From CAWHYG01 sp963833505 (GTDB taxonomy: Bacteria > Eisenbacteria > RBG-16-71-46 > CAIMUX01), in NCBI GenBank assembly GCA_963833505.1, contig CAWHYG010000007.1, positions 434,001-498,000 on the forward strand: DNA of 64,000 nucleotides. The letters are read 5' to 3'. Under the pieces are notes generated by a model. It had not been told where the DNA came from, did no database searches, and saw only the letters and a list, made by a program, of their open reading frames with translations. Shown here one piece after another: positions 34,700 through 44,031 of this stretch (positions are counted from its first letter, which is position 1; each line of letters starts with the position of its first letter). The translations under genes and the position numbers were made by a program.

Positions 34700-36255
34700 T
34701 GAACTCTGGAGCGTGTTTCCGGTCGCGGTTCGGAGTCGACCGGTCCGGCGGGCTCAAAGCCGCGTTTCTGGCCGGAACCCTGGGGCTCTTGATCGCAGGA
34801 TGCGGCCAGACCCCGCTTTCCCTGCGCTACCGTGCAGAGCAGGCGCTTTGGAGAGCGCGCCGGATCGAGCGTCGCGCGACCCTCGGCGCCACCGTGGACG
34901 CGACCGCTCTCCGGAGCGCCATCGCCGATTACCGGGAGCTTCTGCAAAGGTATCCGGTTCAAGCGGCGGGCGCGGACCTGGCGGAGGCCGGCAACGTCGC
35001 GGGGGTTCGCGCCGCCGCCGCCCTGTCTCTCTCCGCCCTTCTGCTGAAGCAGGGAGACGTGCCGGGCGCGATCCAGGCGCTGGCCTCGGAGCGGGGCGAC
35101 CAGAGGGCCGATCTCGACTCGCGCCTCCGGATCTGCTCGGGCCTGATCCAGCTTCTGAGCCAATCGGCCGGGACCGACTCCCTCGCGCAGGTGTACCGCG
35201 ACATGGAAACAGGGTTGCCCCCGGTGGACGCCACCGGCCAACCGATTCCGCTCGTCCTGGATGCCCCGAACAAGCTGGCGGAGGTTCTCCAGCAGGCCGG
35301 AAAAAACGCCGAGGCCGTCACGGCGCTGGCGGACGCGTCCGACTATTACTCGAACCTCTCGCGGGACCACGCGGGCACGGCGCTCGCGGTGGCGGCCCAG
35401 ATGCAGCTCGCGCAGGTCCGGATCCGCCAGGGGCGCGGCGAAGACGCGGTGGCGATTCTCCGGCAGGCCCGGTCGCTGCCGGGGGAAGGTCCCTTCGACG
35501 GCTCGATTCTCTATTCGGTCGGAATGATCCGCGAAGAGAGGCTGCGCGATCCCGCGGGAGCAACCGACGACTACCGCGACCTCGTCCGCTCGCATCCGAG
35601 CGACGCGCTGGCCCGCCAGGCGCAACTCCGCATCGGCATCGCGTACAGTGAGGCCGGCCGGTCGGACTCGGCCCTGGCCGTCTTTACCCGGACGGAACAG
35701 GACTTCAGCCACGATGCGCCGATGGCTTCGCAGGCCCGTTACCTCGGAGCCAGCGTCCTCATGGCGCAAGGCAAGGGTGCCGCCGCGGTCCAGCAGCTCA
35801 AGTCGGTCACGACCGACTATCCCCGGACCGAGGCCGGCCTCCTGGCGCCTCTGGAAGTCGCCTCCTGGTACGAGAAGAACGGCGACAGCACGGCGGAGAG
35901 CGCCACCCTGCGCGACGCGGCCACCGAGTATGAGCGCCTGATCCGCGACCTTTCCGGAGACGCCGGCCAGACCGCCGTGGTGCTGTCGGCGCTGGATCAT
36001 CTGGGCACCGTCCGCCTCCAGATGAAGGACTGGCAGGAGGCGGTTCACGTGCTCCTGGAGCGCGCCGATCTGTTTCCGCAGGATCCCCGATCGGCTCTCG
36101 CCATGGCGCAGGCGGCCGAGGTCCTCGAGACCCGCCTTTCCGATCGTCCCGGCGCCGCTCGGACCCTCGAGCTCATGCTGCAAAGATTCCCGGCGATTCC
36201 GACGGCGGATCGGACGCGCCAGAAGATCGCCCAACTCAAGGCGGACCATTCATGA
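34699..36255 (+). CDS. TPR-repeat lipoprotein of the exosortase locus
   Basis: A 518-residue protein. The signal peptide ends in LGLLIAGC, a good lipobox, so it is a lipoprotein. The rest is built of helical tetratricopeptide-like units (for example AEVLQQAGKNAEAVTALADA, AQLRIGIAYSEAGRSDSALAVF, SVLMAQGKGAAAVQQLKSV). TPR lipoproteins such as PrsT accompany exosortase loci; this one may play that role, but assignment rests on context. The frame is open upstream to 33868, which is a shadow of the membrane-protein gene. Confidence 0.75.
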   Translation: MNSGACFRSRFGVDRSGGLKAAFLAGTLGLLIAGCGQTPLSLRYRAEQALWRARRIERRATLGATVDATALRSAIADYRELLQRYPVQAAGADLAEAGNVAGVRAAAALSLSALLLKQGDVPGAIQALASERGDQRADLDSRLRICSGLIQLLSQSAGTDSLAQVYRDMETGLPPVDATGQPIPLVLDAPNKLAEVLQQAGKNAEAVTALADASDYYSNLSRDHAGTALAVAAQMQLAQVRIRQGRGEDAVAILRQARSLPGEGPFDGSILYSVGMIREERLRDPAGATDDYRDLVRSHPSDALARQAQLRIGIAYSEAGRSDSALAVFTRTEQDFSHDAPMASQARYLGASVLMAQGKGAAAVQQLKSVTTDYPRTEAGLLAPLEVASWYEKNGDSTAESATLRDAATEYERLIRDLSGDAGQTAVVLSALDHLGTVRLQMKDWQEAVHVLLERADLFPQDPRSALAMAQAAEVLETRLSDRPGAARTLELMLQRFPAIPTADRTRQKIAQLKADHS

Positions 36256-36316
36256 TCCGGGCCGGCCGAACAGTCGAGTCGACGTTGCGGCGGCTCCGAT
36301 CGCGGGGGATGGACCC

Positions 36317-38545
36317 ATGCCGATCGTGATGGCCTTCCTGGCGCTTCCCGGGATGTTGCTGCTCCTCGCGGTGGCGCTGGCGGCCGTGATCCAGGGAGGG
36401 CCCCCGCGCGGGCGGGCGCCGCTCTTCATCATCGGTCTCCTCGGCACCGCCGGCCTCGCGCTCATCGCCTGGTTGCAGGTCAGCGCCGCTCCGGCCATGG
36501 CGCCCCGGACCCAGTTCGTCGCCTGGGCGGCGTCCCTGGCCCTGGGCGCCCTCTGGGTCGTGTTCGCGATGCAGTTCGGCACGGCGCGGAAGGCGGGGCA
36601 GCGACCGCCGTTTCTCGAGGTGGCCGCCCCGGTGGCCGGAGCCGCCATCCTGTTTTGGGGATTCCGATCGGGCTGTCCCGCCTGGACCCGGACCGCGAAT
36701 GAAGGCTGGGTCGTGAGTCTGGCGACCGGCGCGGGCCGCGCGGGAGCCGGCTTTCTGCTGCTCGCGGGCGCGATCGGCGTCGAACGCTTCCAATCGCTCA
36801 GGGACTACGCCCGCCGGGAGGCGAGGGGACCGCTGCGGCGCGCGGCCATCGGTCCGTTGCTCATGTCGCTCGGGCTCTTCCTCTTTGCGGGCCAGACGCT
36901 TCTGTACGGAAATCTCTCCTTCCGCGTTCTCTCGGTCGCGTCGCTCGGTCTGGTGCCCGCGGCGGTCCTGCTGTTGCCGGCGCTCGGACGAGCCGGCGCG
37001 ACCCAGTGCTCGCTGCCGCCGGGGGTCCGGCCCGCCCAGTCCTCGCTCACGCTCGTCACGCTCGGCGCCTTCCTCATCGCCCTGGCCGTCGTGGGACAGG
37101 CGGTCCACTCCTTCCTGCCGAGGAGTGAGATGACCTGGTTTCGCTGGGGCGGAGCGGTCCTTCTGTTCCTGTTCGGCTGCTTCTGGTTCATCCCCGGGCT
37201 GCGCCAGGGGATGGCGCGACGGCTGGATCAGCCGGTCGGCACCCACGGAGACTCCCGATGGGAGTGGGCCCGCGTGAACCAGGCTCTGGTTCCGGCGGAG
37301 TCGACCACGGTCCTGGCCGCGCGTCTCAGCGCCCTTCTCGAGGATCTCCTCGGGCGCACCGCGACGGCCCTCTGGGTGCTGGAAACGGGGGGACCGCGCA
37401 TGGTCGCGGTCTCCGGCACGATCGCCGGGATCCCGCCCCTGGACCATGACAACCCGATCCGGGCGGCCTTGCGCGAGGGAGAGCGGGTGCTCGATCTGAG
37501 CCGTCCGCCCGAGAAGCTCGATCACCTGCCGCTGTACGCGGAGAACGTCGACCTGATCGAGCGGCTGGGATTCAACCTGTTCGTCTCCCTGCAGTTCGGC
37601 GGCGAGGAGCTGGGCGTTCTCGGCCTGGCGCCGCGCGCGAAGGGCTTCGACTCCGAGGTTCTCGGATTGCTGGACAACCTCGGCGCGCAAACCGCGAACG
37701 TCATCTGGGGGATGAACCTGGCGGAGAGGTTGGCCCGCATCCGCGAAGGGGAGACGTTCCACCGGATCGGCACCTTCGTGCTGCACGACCTGAAGAACGC
37801 GGTCGGAGTGCTGCAGGGAGCGCTGGCCAACGCCCGCGAGCACATGGACGATCCCGGCTTCCGCGAGGATCTGATGGCCTCGCTCCGAACGACGGCGGCC
37901 CGCATGGATCGGACGCTGCAGCGGCTCAAGCTCGGGATCAGCGGCGAGCCGGTTTCGGCCCGGGTGGAGATGAGCGCCCTATTCCAGCGCCTCCGGCGCG
38001 ATCTTGCGCCGGTGGCGGAGCAGGCGGGCGCCGTCCTCGAGGTTCACACCTCGACCCCCGCCGTGGTCATGACCGATCCGGCGCGCGTCGAGAGCATCCT
38101 GCACAATCTCATCCGGAACGCCGTCGAGGCCAGCCGGTCCGGCGGCGTCGTGACCGTGACGGGCCGCACTCGAATCGAGCCGGGCGCGGCTCACGCGGAT
38201 GGGCATTCCGGATGGTTCGAGATCCAGGTCCACGATCAGGGCGCGGCTGCGGACGTCGACAAGGTCCGCCGGGCCTTTTCCGGCCCGGTTCCATCGGACA
38301 AGCCGGAGGGCTGGGGGCTCGGGCTCTACCAGAGCTCGCTCCTGGCGGAATCGCTGGGAGCCGGATTGCAGGCCGGAGGCGGAGGCGCGGAAGGTCTCTC
38401 GGTCCTGCTCCGTCTGCCCCTCGCAGGTCTGCCCGAGCACGCCGGAGTCACCCGGTCCGCCCCCGTCGGCGCGGCCGAAAACCATCGTGTCGCAGTGGAA
38501 GATCCCAACCATGTCGAGTCACCGACCCGCCGTCTTGACCGTTGA
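36317..38545 (+). CDS. prsK: PrsK-type histidine kinase of the exosortase system
   Basis: A 742-residue membrane kinase. The first 300 residues carry eight or so membrane segments, then a GAF domain (about 330-480; NLFVSLQFGGEELGVLGLAPR), then the kinase core with phospho-His in FVLHDLKNAVGVLQG, N-box NLIRNAVEAS and G2 box GWGLGLYQS. The H-D-L-K-N version of the H-box and the layout match the PEP-CTERM system kinase PrsK. The D-G-G G1 box appears as DQGAAAD. The tail overlaps the start of prsR by 35 bases. Confidence 0.88.
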   Translation: MPIVMAFLALPGMLLLLAVALAAVIQGGPPRGRAPLFIIGLLGTAGLALIAWLQVSAAPAMAPRTQFVAWAASLALGALWVVFAMQFGTARKAGQRPPFLEVAAPVAGAAILFWGFRSGCPAWTRTANEGWVVSLATGAGRAGAGFLLLAGAIGVERFQSLRDYARREARGPLRRAAIGPLLMSLGLFLFAGQTLLYGNLSFRVLSVASLGLVPAAVLLLPALGRAGATQCSLPPGVRPAQSSLTLVTLGAFLIALAVVGQAVHSFLPRSEMTWFRWGGAVLLFLFGCFWFIPGLRQGMARRLDQPVGTHGDSRWEWARVNQALVPAESTTVLAARLSALLEDLLGRTATALWVLETGGPRMVAVSGTIAGIPPLDHDNPIRAALREGERVLDLSRPPEKLDHLPLYAENVDLIERLGFNLFVSLQFGGEELGVLGLAPRAKGFDSEVLGLLDNLGAQTANVIWGMNLAERLARIREGETFHRIGTFVLHDLKNAVGVLQGALANAREHMDDPGFREDLMASLRTTAARMDRTLQRLKLGISGEPVSARVEMSALFQRLRRDLAPVAEQAGAVLEVHTSTPAVVMTDPARVESILHNLIRNAVEASRSGGVVTVTGRTRIEPGAAHADGHSGWFEIQVHDQGAAADVDKVRRAFSGPVPSDKPEGWGLGLYQSSLLAESLGAGLQAGGGGAEGLSVLLRLPLAGLPEHAGVTRSAPVGAAENHRVAVEDPNHVESPTRRLDR

Positions 38546-39779
38546 CGACGACGAGGGCTTCCGGCGCCAGGTGACCTGGATGCTGGGAGACCGCTTCCTC
38601 GTCCGGACGGCGGCCGATCTCGACGCCGCTCTGGCCGAGCTGGGCCGGCAGGAGTTCGCCGTGGTTCTCCTGGACCTGCACCTCCAGCCGGACGGGAAGG
38701 ATCTGGACGGGCTGGAGATTCTCCGCTGGATCGCGCGCCACGCCCCCGACTCGCGGGTGGTCCTCCTCACCGGCGAATCGGATCCGGAGATCGCGCGCGA
38801 GACGCTGCGGTGGGGTGCCTGGGACTTCTATCCCAAGCCGGTGGATCCGGACGAGCTGCGGAGCATCGTGTCCCACGCGGCCCGGCTCCGGGACCTCGAG
38901 GAATCGGAACCGGCCGAGCCGCCCGGCGCGGAACGGCTGGGCGGAATGGCCTCGGTCCATCCCGAGATGATCCGCGTGCTTCGGGCGGCGCGGGCGCTGG
39001 CGGCGACGGCCCTTCCGGTGCTCATCGTGGGCCCCGCTCAATGCGGAAAGACGCGCCTTGCGCGGGAGATCGTGCGGGCTTGGGATCCCCAGGGGCGCCC
39101 GCCCAGGGTCATCGCCGCCGGGACCCTTCCCGACCCGCGCGCCGAGGATGCGGACGGCGCCTGGATCCTCGAGCAGGTGGAATCCCTGCCTCCGCGATTG
39201 CAGGAGCGCCTGCAGAGCCTCCTGGTGGAGCCGGAGGCGAGAGGGGCGCAGTTCCGGCCCTATCTGATCGCGACCGCGCGGGCGGATCTGCTCGAGGCCG
39301 CGCGGCGGAACCGATTCCGGCCCGATCTGGCCCGCCACCTGGAAACGGCGCGCCTCGAGATCCCCCCTTTGTCGTTGCGTCCGGAGGATCTGCCGCTTTT
39401 GTGCGGGCGGATTCTCTCCGAATGGTCCGAGGAGAAAGGGCGCCTAGCGCCCAGGCTGGCTCCGGATGCGTTCGCCGCGCTCTCCAACCAGATCGGCCGG
39501 TGTGAGGTCGGCGGTCTGGCCGAGATCCTGCGCGCGGCTGCGGAACGGACGTCGGGCCGTTGGATCTCGGCGGACGTCGTTCCGCCGGATCGCCCGGTAC
39601 CCGCATCCTCGCTCAAGGATCAGCGTTCGCGGCTGGAAGCCGACCTGCTCCAGGAAACGCTTGCGCGCCGCGGCGGCAACGTCAGCCAGGCGGCACGCGA
39701 CCTCGGCGTCAGCCGGCCCACGCTTCATGACCTCATGAGGAAGCATGCTCTCGACCCCGCCCGATTCCGCCGGCGATAG
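38511..39779 (+). CDS. prsR: PrsR-type regulator with degenerate AAA+ domain
   Basis: A 422-residue regulator in three parts. The receiver (1-125) has D12-D14, phosphoacceptor D55 (VVLLD) and K109 (YPKPVDP). The AAA+ domain (about 145-350) has a Walker A GPAQCGKT (174-181), but the Walker B site reads GAWILEQVE, without the usual DE pair, and the segment between them is only about 35 residues, so the GAFTGA loop that contacts sigma-54 is missing. A Fis-type HTH (NVSQAARDLGVSRPTLHDLM) closes the protein. Normal PrsR proteins activate sigma-54 promoters; this one probably binds DNA but cannot do so by the usual mechanism. ATG 38511 lies within the prsK end. Confidence 0.85.
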   Translation: MSSHRPAVLTVDDDEGFRRQVTWMLGDRFLVRTAADLDAALAELGRQEFAVVLLDLHLQPDGKDLDGLEILRWIARHAPDSRVVLLTGESDPEIARETLRWGAWDFYPKPVDPDELRSIVSHAARLRDLEESEPAEPPGAERLGGMASVHPEMIRVLRAARALAATALPVLIVGPAQCGKTRLAREIVRAWDPQGRPPRVIAAGTLPDPRAEDADGAWILEQVESLPPRLQERLQSLLVEPEARGAQFRPYLIATARADLLEAARRNRFRPDLARHLETARLEIPPLSLRPEDLPLLCGRILSEWSEEKGRLAPRLAPDAFAALSNQIGRCEVGGLAEILRAAAERTSGRWISADVVPPDRPVPASSLKDQRSRLEADLLQETLARRGGNVSQAARDLGVSRPTLHDLMRKHALDPARFRRR

Positions 39780-41316
39780 GAACCCTTCCGGCCCGCCGCG
39801 GGATCCGACGGCGGAAACGAAACCGCCGGTCACGGCCGGACCGGTGGGAATGCCCTTGCCTCCTCCGTTTCTGCCGGACTCGGAGGCCTCGGCGGGGGAA
39901 CGGTATCGGTCTTTCTGGGCGATCCTGATCCTGAGCGTGGCGACGATCGGGGTCGTGCTGGGCCTGACCTGGGGGCACTACCTCTTCGGGCAGGCGCCGC
40001 ACCGGCTGATCAAGGTTCTTCTCGGCGTCGGCGTGGCGACGCTCTTCATGCTCCGGCCGGACTGGTCGCTGGCGCTCCTGCCCTTCGCGTTTCCTTTCGT
40101 GGAGTGGCTGCCGAAGTCGCCCGTGCCGGGCCTGAACGCCATGAACCTGATCATGGCCTCCCTGCTTGGAGGCTGGGTCGGGAAGACCATCGCCCGCCGC
40201 CGCCGTTTCTTCGACGGGAGCCCTTGGAATCTCTGGCTTCCCGCGTTCCTGCTCTGGGCCTTTTTCTGCTGGCTCCGCGCCTCGGTGCTCTATGAAGGGT
40301 CCATCCTGCGGTCGGTCCTGCTGTTCCAGAACTTCTGGGGCGGGATGAGCGGGCTCGTGCTGTTCTTCCTGGTCTACAACAACGTCAATACCTGGAAGCA
40401 GATCCACACGCTGAGCCTGCTCTTCTGCGTGGGCTCGGCCGCGGGCCTGCTGGGGCTTCTCCGCGAGACCCGACACCTGGGGACTCTCGAACGGGTCGGC
40501 GGCGGAATGGGGCAGGAGAACATTGCGGGCGCCTACTTCGCCCTGGCCCTGATCTTCACGATCGGCCTGTACCCCGGCCTGCGCGGGGCTTTCCGGCGGG
40601 TGGTCACAGGCCTCGCGGCGGCCGCCTCCGCCGTGGCCGTCGTCATCCCGGCCTCGCGCGGCGCGTTCATCGGCTTCCTCGGAGGGTCCCTGGTTCTTGC
40701 GCTGCGGAATGGAATCGTCTGGGTTCTGGTCCTGCTCGGGCTCGTGGGCGCCTTCTACTTCGGCGCGCCCGCCTACGTGAAGCAGCGATTGACCGAGACG
40801 GAAGAGGCCGCCACCACCGAGGGGAACAAGTACGACGCGCTCAATCATCAGGGAGGCGGGCGGCTCGATTTCTGGAAGGCGTCCCTGGAAGTGATCCAGG
40901 CGAATCCGCTCCTGGGCGTCGGCTACGGGAGGATCGCGACCGCGCTCGAACCCTATCTGGGACGCGCCCGCCCGTCGCACAACCTCTACCTCGAAACGGC
41001 CGCGGAGCTGGGCATCCCGGGACTCCTCCTTCTGCTCTGGATCATGATCATCGGTTGGAGGGAAGCGGCCGCGCTCTCGCGCACTCCGGGATTTCCGCGG
41101 GCGCTCGGGGTGGCCTACCGGTCGGCGCTCCTCTGCCTCGGGCTCAGCAGCATTTTCGGCGGGCGGCTGTTCGAGTTCAACATGGCCGGAGCCGTGTCCT
41201 TCCTGACCGCGCTGGTCTTTCGTGCACGCGCCCTGACCCGGGAAGGGATCCGCGATGAGGAGTCCGAGCCGGGCGCGCTCTCGGCGCCCGCGGCCCTGCC
41301 GGAGGCCAGGCCGTGA
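39745..41316 (+). CDS. O-antigen ligase/polymerase (Wzy_C) family protein
   Basis: A 523-residue membrane protein with ten to twelve hydrophobic segments. The Wzy_C signature region is clear: AVVIPASRGAFIGFLGG, then the large loop with GRLDFWKASLEVI, NPLLGVGYGR and PSHNLYLETAAELGIPGLLLLL. Such proteins polymerise or transfer polysaccharide chains on the outer face of the cytoplasmic membrane. The Pro-rich N-terminal 45 residues are cytoplasmic. Its ATG overlaps prsR by 35 bases with a TGAGGA upstream. Confidence 0.83.
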   Translation: MLSTPPDSAGDRNPSGPPRDPTAETKPPVTAGPVGMPLPPPFLPDSEASAGERYRSFWAILILSVATIGVVLGLTWGHYLFGQAPHRLIKVLLGVGVATLFMLRPDWSLALLPFAFPFVEWLPKSPVPGLNAMNLIMASLLGGWVGKTIARRRRFFDGSPWNLWLPAFLLWAFFCWLRASVLYEGSILRSVLLFQNFWGGMSGLVLFFLVYNNVNTWKQIHTLSLLFCVGSAAGLLGLLRETRHLGTLERVGGGMGQENIAGAYFALALIFTIGLYPGLRGAFRRVVTGLAAAASAVAVVIPASRGAFIGFLGGSLVLALRNGIVWVLVLLGLVGAFYFGAPAYVKQRLTETEEAATTEGNKYDALNHQGGGRLDFWKASLEVIQANPLLGVGYGRIATALEPYLGRARPSHNLYLETAAELGIPGLLLLLWIMIIGWREAAALSRTPGFPRALGVAYRSALLCLGLSSIFGGRLFEFNMAGAVSFLTALVFRARALTREGIRDEESEPGALSAPAALPEARP

Positions 41317-42800
41317 GGATCCTGGTGCTCGTCCAGTACTTCAATCTCCCGGGCGAGCCGGGGGGGAGTCGCGCCTACCAGTTCGCGCGCCGCTGGCGCG
41401 CCCGCGGACATGAGGTCACGATCCTGACCGGCAACGTCAACTACAAGACCGGCCGGTCGATCCGTCCCGCCTTCGGCCGCAGCTACCGTGCGGAATCGCT
41501 GCCCGACGGCGTGCGCGTCCTCCGGCTGTGGACCTACGAACGATTCCAGGGGAGCTTCCGGAAGCGCCTGCTCTTCTTCGCGAGCTACGCGCTGAACGCC
41601 GCGTTCGTGGGAACCTTCCTGAAGCGCCCCGACGTCGTCTTCGCCTCGAGCACGCCGATCACGGTGGGCCTGCCCGGATGGTGGCTCTCCCGGCGCTTCC
41701 GAGTTCCGTTCGTCTTCGAGCTGCGCGACCTCTGGCCCGAAGCGGCAGTGGCGGCAGGCGTACTTCGGGATCCGGGCTGGATCCGGAGGATCCAGAGTCT
41801 CGCGCGGTTCCTCTACCGGAAGGCCGACCACCTGGTGGCCGTGACGCGCGGCATCCGGGACGGCATCATCGCGCACGGCACGCCGCCGGAGAAGATCAGC
41901 CTGCTTCCGAACGGCGTCGATGACTGGATGGTCGCGGAGCGCTTCCGCGCGCCGCAGGTGTCGCCGCGCGATCCGGGCGGGCTGCGCTGCCTCTACGTCG
42001 GCGCGCACGGGCTCTGGAACAATCTCGAGACCCTGCTGGCCGCCGCCCGAGCCCTGCGGAAGGACCGGCGGGTCGAATTTGTCTTCATCGGAGACGGAGA
42101 CCGCAAGGGAGCCTTGCGGGATCAAGCCCGGCGCGAAGGCCTGGACAACGTCCGCTTTCTCGATGCCCAGCCCAAGGAGGAGGCTTTCGCCTCGATGGTC
42201 CGGGCCGACCTCGGCCTCATCGCCGCTTCCGACCATCCGCACAACCGGCAGACCTTGCCGAACAAGATCTTCGACTACCTGGCGGCGGAGCTGCCCGTGC
42301 TGATCGCGGCCGGAGAGGGGGAGATGCGCGAGCTGCTCGAAATCTCGGGAGGCGGCTGGTCGGTTCCGCCGGAAGACGGAGAGGCGCTGGCCGCCGCGAT
42401 CATCCTGGCTCTGGAGCTCGGGGAGGAGCGGCGGCGGGCCGTGGGCAGAAGCGGACAGAAGTACGTCCTGGAGCACTATGCGCGAACCCTGCTGGCGGAC
42501 GAGGCGCTGCAGATCTTTTCCAGACTCACCGGCCTTGCGGCCGGCCCAGAGCTCGCCAACCTTGCGGCGGACCCCGGGCTCACCAGTCTTGCGGCTGGTC
42601 CCGAGTTCACCGGTCTCTCGGCCGGCCCCGCACTCACCAGCGATGCTGCTGACCCCGACCCCGCCGGCTTCGAAGCCGGATCTGAGCCTGCAGTTGGAAG
42701 CACCGATCGCCTTGAATCCGAGAATGGCGGCGCAGCCCGCCACTCCGCGGGTTCCGAGGCGATCCGATCGGACCTGAAGGAGGACACGACCCGTGCGTGA
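41313..42800 (+). CDS. Glycosyltransferase, GT4 (WbuB-like)
   Basis: A 495-residue GT-B glycosyltransferase, GTG start in a GTGA overlap and GGAGG upstream. The N-terminal domain opens with LVLVQYFNLPGEPGGSRAYQFARRW; the second domain has VGAHGLWNNLETLLAAA, FIGDGDRKGAL and NKIFDYLAAELPVLIA, typical of WbuB-like enzymes that build repeating units on the lipid carrier. The last 75 residues are an unusual extension holding six tandem nine-residue repeats followed by a hydrophilic tail; it is not part of the enzyme fold. Confidence 0.85.
   Translation: MRILVLVQYFNLPGEPGGSRAYQFARRWRARGHEVTILTGNVNYKTGRSIRPAFGRSYRAESLPDGVRVLRLWTYERFQGSFRKRLLFFASYALNAAFVGTFLKRPDVVFASSTPITVGLPGWWLSRRFRVPFVFELRDLWPEAAVAAGVLRDPGWIRRIQSLARFLYRKADHLVAVTRGIRDGIIAHGTPPEKISLLPNGVDDWMVAERFRAPQVSPRDPGGLRCLYVGAHGLWNNLETLLAAARALRKDRRVEFVFIGDGDRKGALRDQARREGLDNVRFLDAQPKEEAFASMVRADLGLIAASDHPHNRQTLPNKIFDYLAAELPVLIAAGEGEMRELLEISGGGWSVPPEDGEALAAAIILALELGEERRRAVGRSGQKYVLEHYARTLLADEALQIFSRLTGLAAGPELANLAADPGLTSLAAGPEFTGLSAGPALTSDAADPDPAGFEAGSEPAVGSTDRLESENGGAARHSAGSEAIRSDLKEDTTRA
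42525..42686 (+). repeat. Six tandem 27-base repeats in the glycosyltransferase tail
   Basis: Six in-frame copies of 27 bases encoding LTGLAAGPE, LANLAADPG, LTSLAAGPE, FTGLSAGPA, LTSDAADPD and PAGFEAGSE. Confidence 0.85.
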
Positions 42801-44031
42801 GCTTTCGATCCTGAGCGGACGGCCGCGCCAGGCGCCTGACGTGCCGGTGAGCCAGCCGACCTTGCCCCCGGCCGATGCCTATGTCGGGCCTTTGCGCGAG
42901 ATCTTCGAGTCGCACCAGATCACGAACGACCGGTGGGTGCGGCGTCTGGAAGAGCGCGCCGCGGAGTATCTCGGCTGTGCCGAGGTCGTGGCGATGGCCA
43001 ATGCCACCTCCGGCCTCATCCTGACCGCGAAGCTGCTCGACCTGACGGGAGAGGTCTGCCTTCCGACCTTCACCTTTCCCGCCACGCTGCACGCGCTGCT
43101 CTGGAACGGGCTCAAGGCCCGGCTGGTCGATTGCGATCCCGAGACCATGAACCTGGATCCGGCTTCGGCCTCCGCCGCCCTCGAGCACGGAGCGAGCTGC
43201 CTGGTGCCGGTCTACATCTTCGGGAACAGCCCCGACTGGGACCGGCTGACGCCGGAAATCCGCCGGCGCGGGATCTCCTGCTTCAGCGACGCCGCCCACG
43301 CGTTCGGGACCCGTTGGAACGAAACGATGGCGGGTGGGTTCGGGGACGCGGAGGTGTTCTCTCTTGCCCCCACCAAGGTGACAGTCGCGGGCGAAGGGGG
43401 GCTGGTCGCCACGCGCAACCGGGAGCTGGCCCGGGAACTGCGCGTGGCGCGCAACTACGGGAACCCCGGCGACTATGACTGTGTCCTGGCGGGGCTGAAC
43501 GCGCGCCAGAGCGAGCTGCACGCCCTCCTGGCGTGCCTGAATCTCGAATCGACCGAGGAGGCGATCTCGCGCCGTCATGCGCTGGCCGATCGGTACCGTT
43601 CGGCGCTGGCGGATCTGCCCGGTGTCGGATTCCAGAAGATCGATCCCCGGTGCCGTTCGACCTTCAACTACTTCGCTCTCCGGATCGACCGGGACCGGTT
43701 CGGCCTATCCAACCGGCAGATCCAGACGGCCCTGGCCGCCGAGGGCATCCAGTCGAAGATCTACTTCTCGCCGCCGCTGCACCGCCAAAGCCGTTTTCTG
43801 GATCTGTTCGAGGGACAAGGACCGTTCCCCGGAACGGACCGGGTGTTGCGGGAGGTGCTTTGCCTGCCCTTCTTCACCCACATGACCGATGAGACCTTGG
43901 ATCGGGTGGCGGAGACCGTGCGAGAATGTGGCGCCCAGGCGGATCGGCTTTGCGCTCTCATCACGGACGAGGAAACAGGACGCGGATCGACCCGGCCGCC
44001 GGGATCAGCCGCGAGGAGGAATCCAGCATGA
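42793..44031 (+). CDS. DegT/DnrJ/EryC1/StrS-type PLP aminotransferase
   Basis: A 412-residue PLP-dependent enzyme, GTG start with AAGGAGG upstream, overlapping the glycosyltransferase end by eight bases. It shows ANATSGLILTAKLL, LPTFTFPATLHAL, FSDAAHAFG with the cofactor Asp, and the internal-aldimine Lys in LAPTKVTVAGEGGL. Enzymes of this family place an amino group on nucleotide-linked keto sugars. A likely substrate is the 4-keto sugar from the dehydratase at the head of the operon; that link is inference. Confidence 0.85.
   Translation: MRELSILSGRPRQAPDVPVSQPTLPPADAYVGPLREIFESHQITNDRWVRRLEERAAEYLGCAEVVAMANATSGLILTAKLLDLTGEVCLPTFTFPATLHALLWNGLKARLVDCDPETMNLDPASASAALEHGASCLVPVYIFGNSPDWDRLTPEIRRRGISCFSDAAHAFGTRWNETMAGGFGDAEVFSLAPTKVTVAGEGGLVATRNRELARELRVARNYGNPGDYDCVLAGLNARQSELHALLACLNLESTEEAISRRHALADRYRSALADLPGVGFQKIDPRCRSTFNYFALRIDRDRFGLSNRQIQTALAAEGIQSKIYFSPPLHRQSRFLDLFEGQGPFPGTDRVLREVLCLPFFTHMTDETLDRVAETVRECGAQADRLCALITDEETGRGSTRPPGSAARRNPA

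Noticed and set aside
33868..36255. Open frame of 795 codons starting inside the membrane-protein gene
   Set aside because: Only the part from ATG 34699 has a signal peptide and TPR repeats; the upstream part is a shadow in high-GC DNA.
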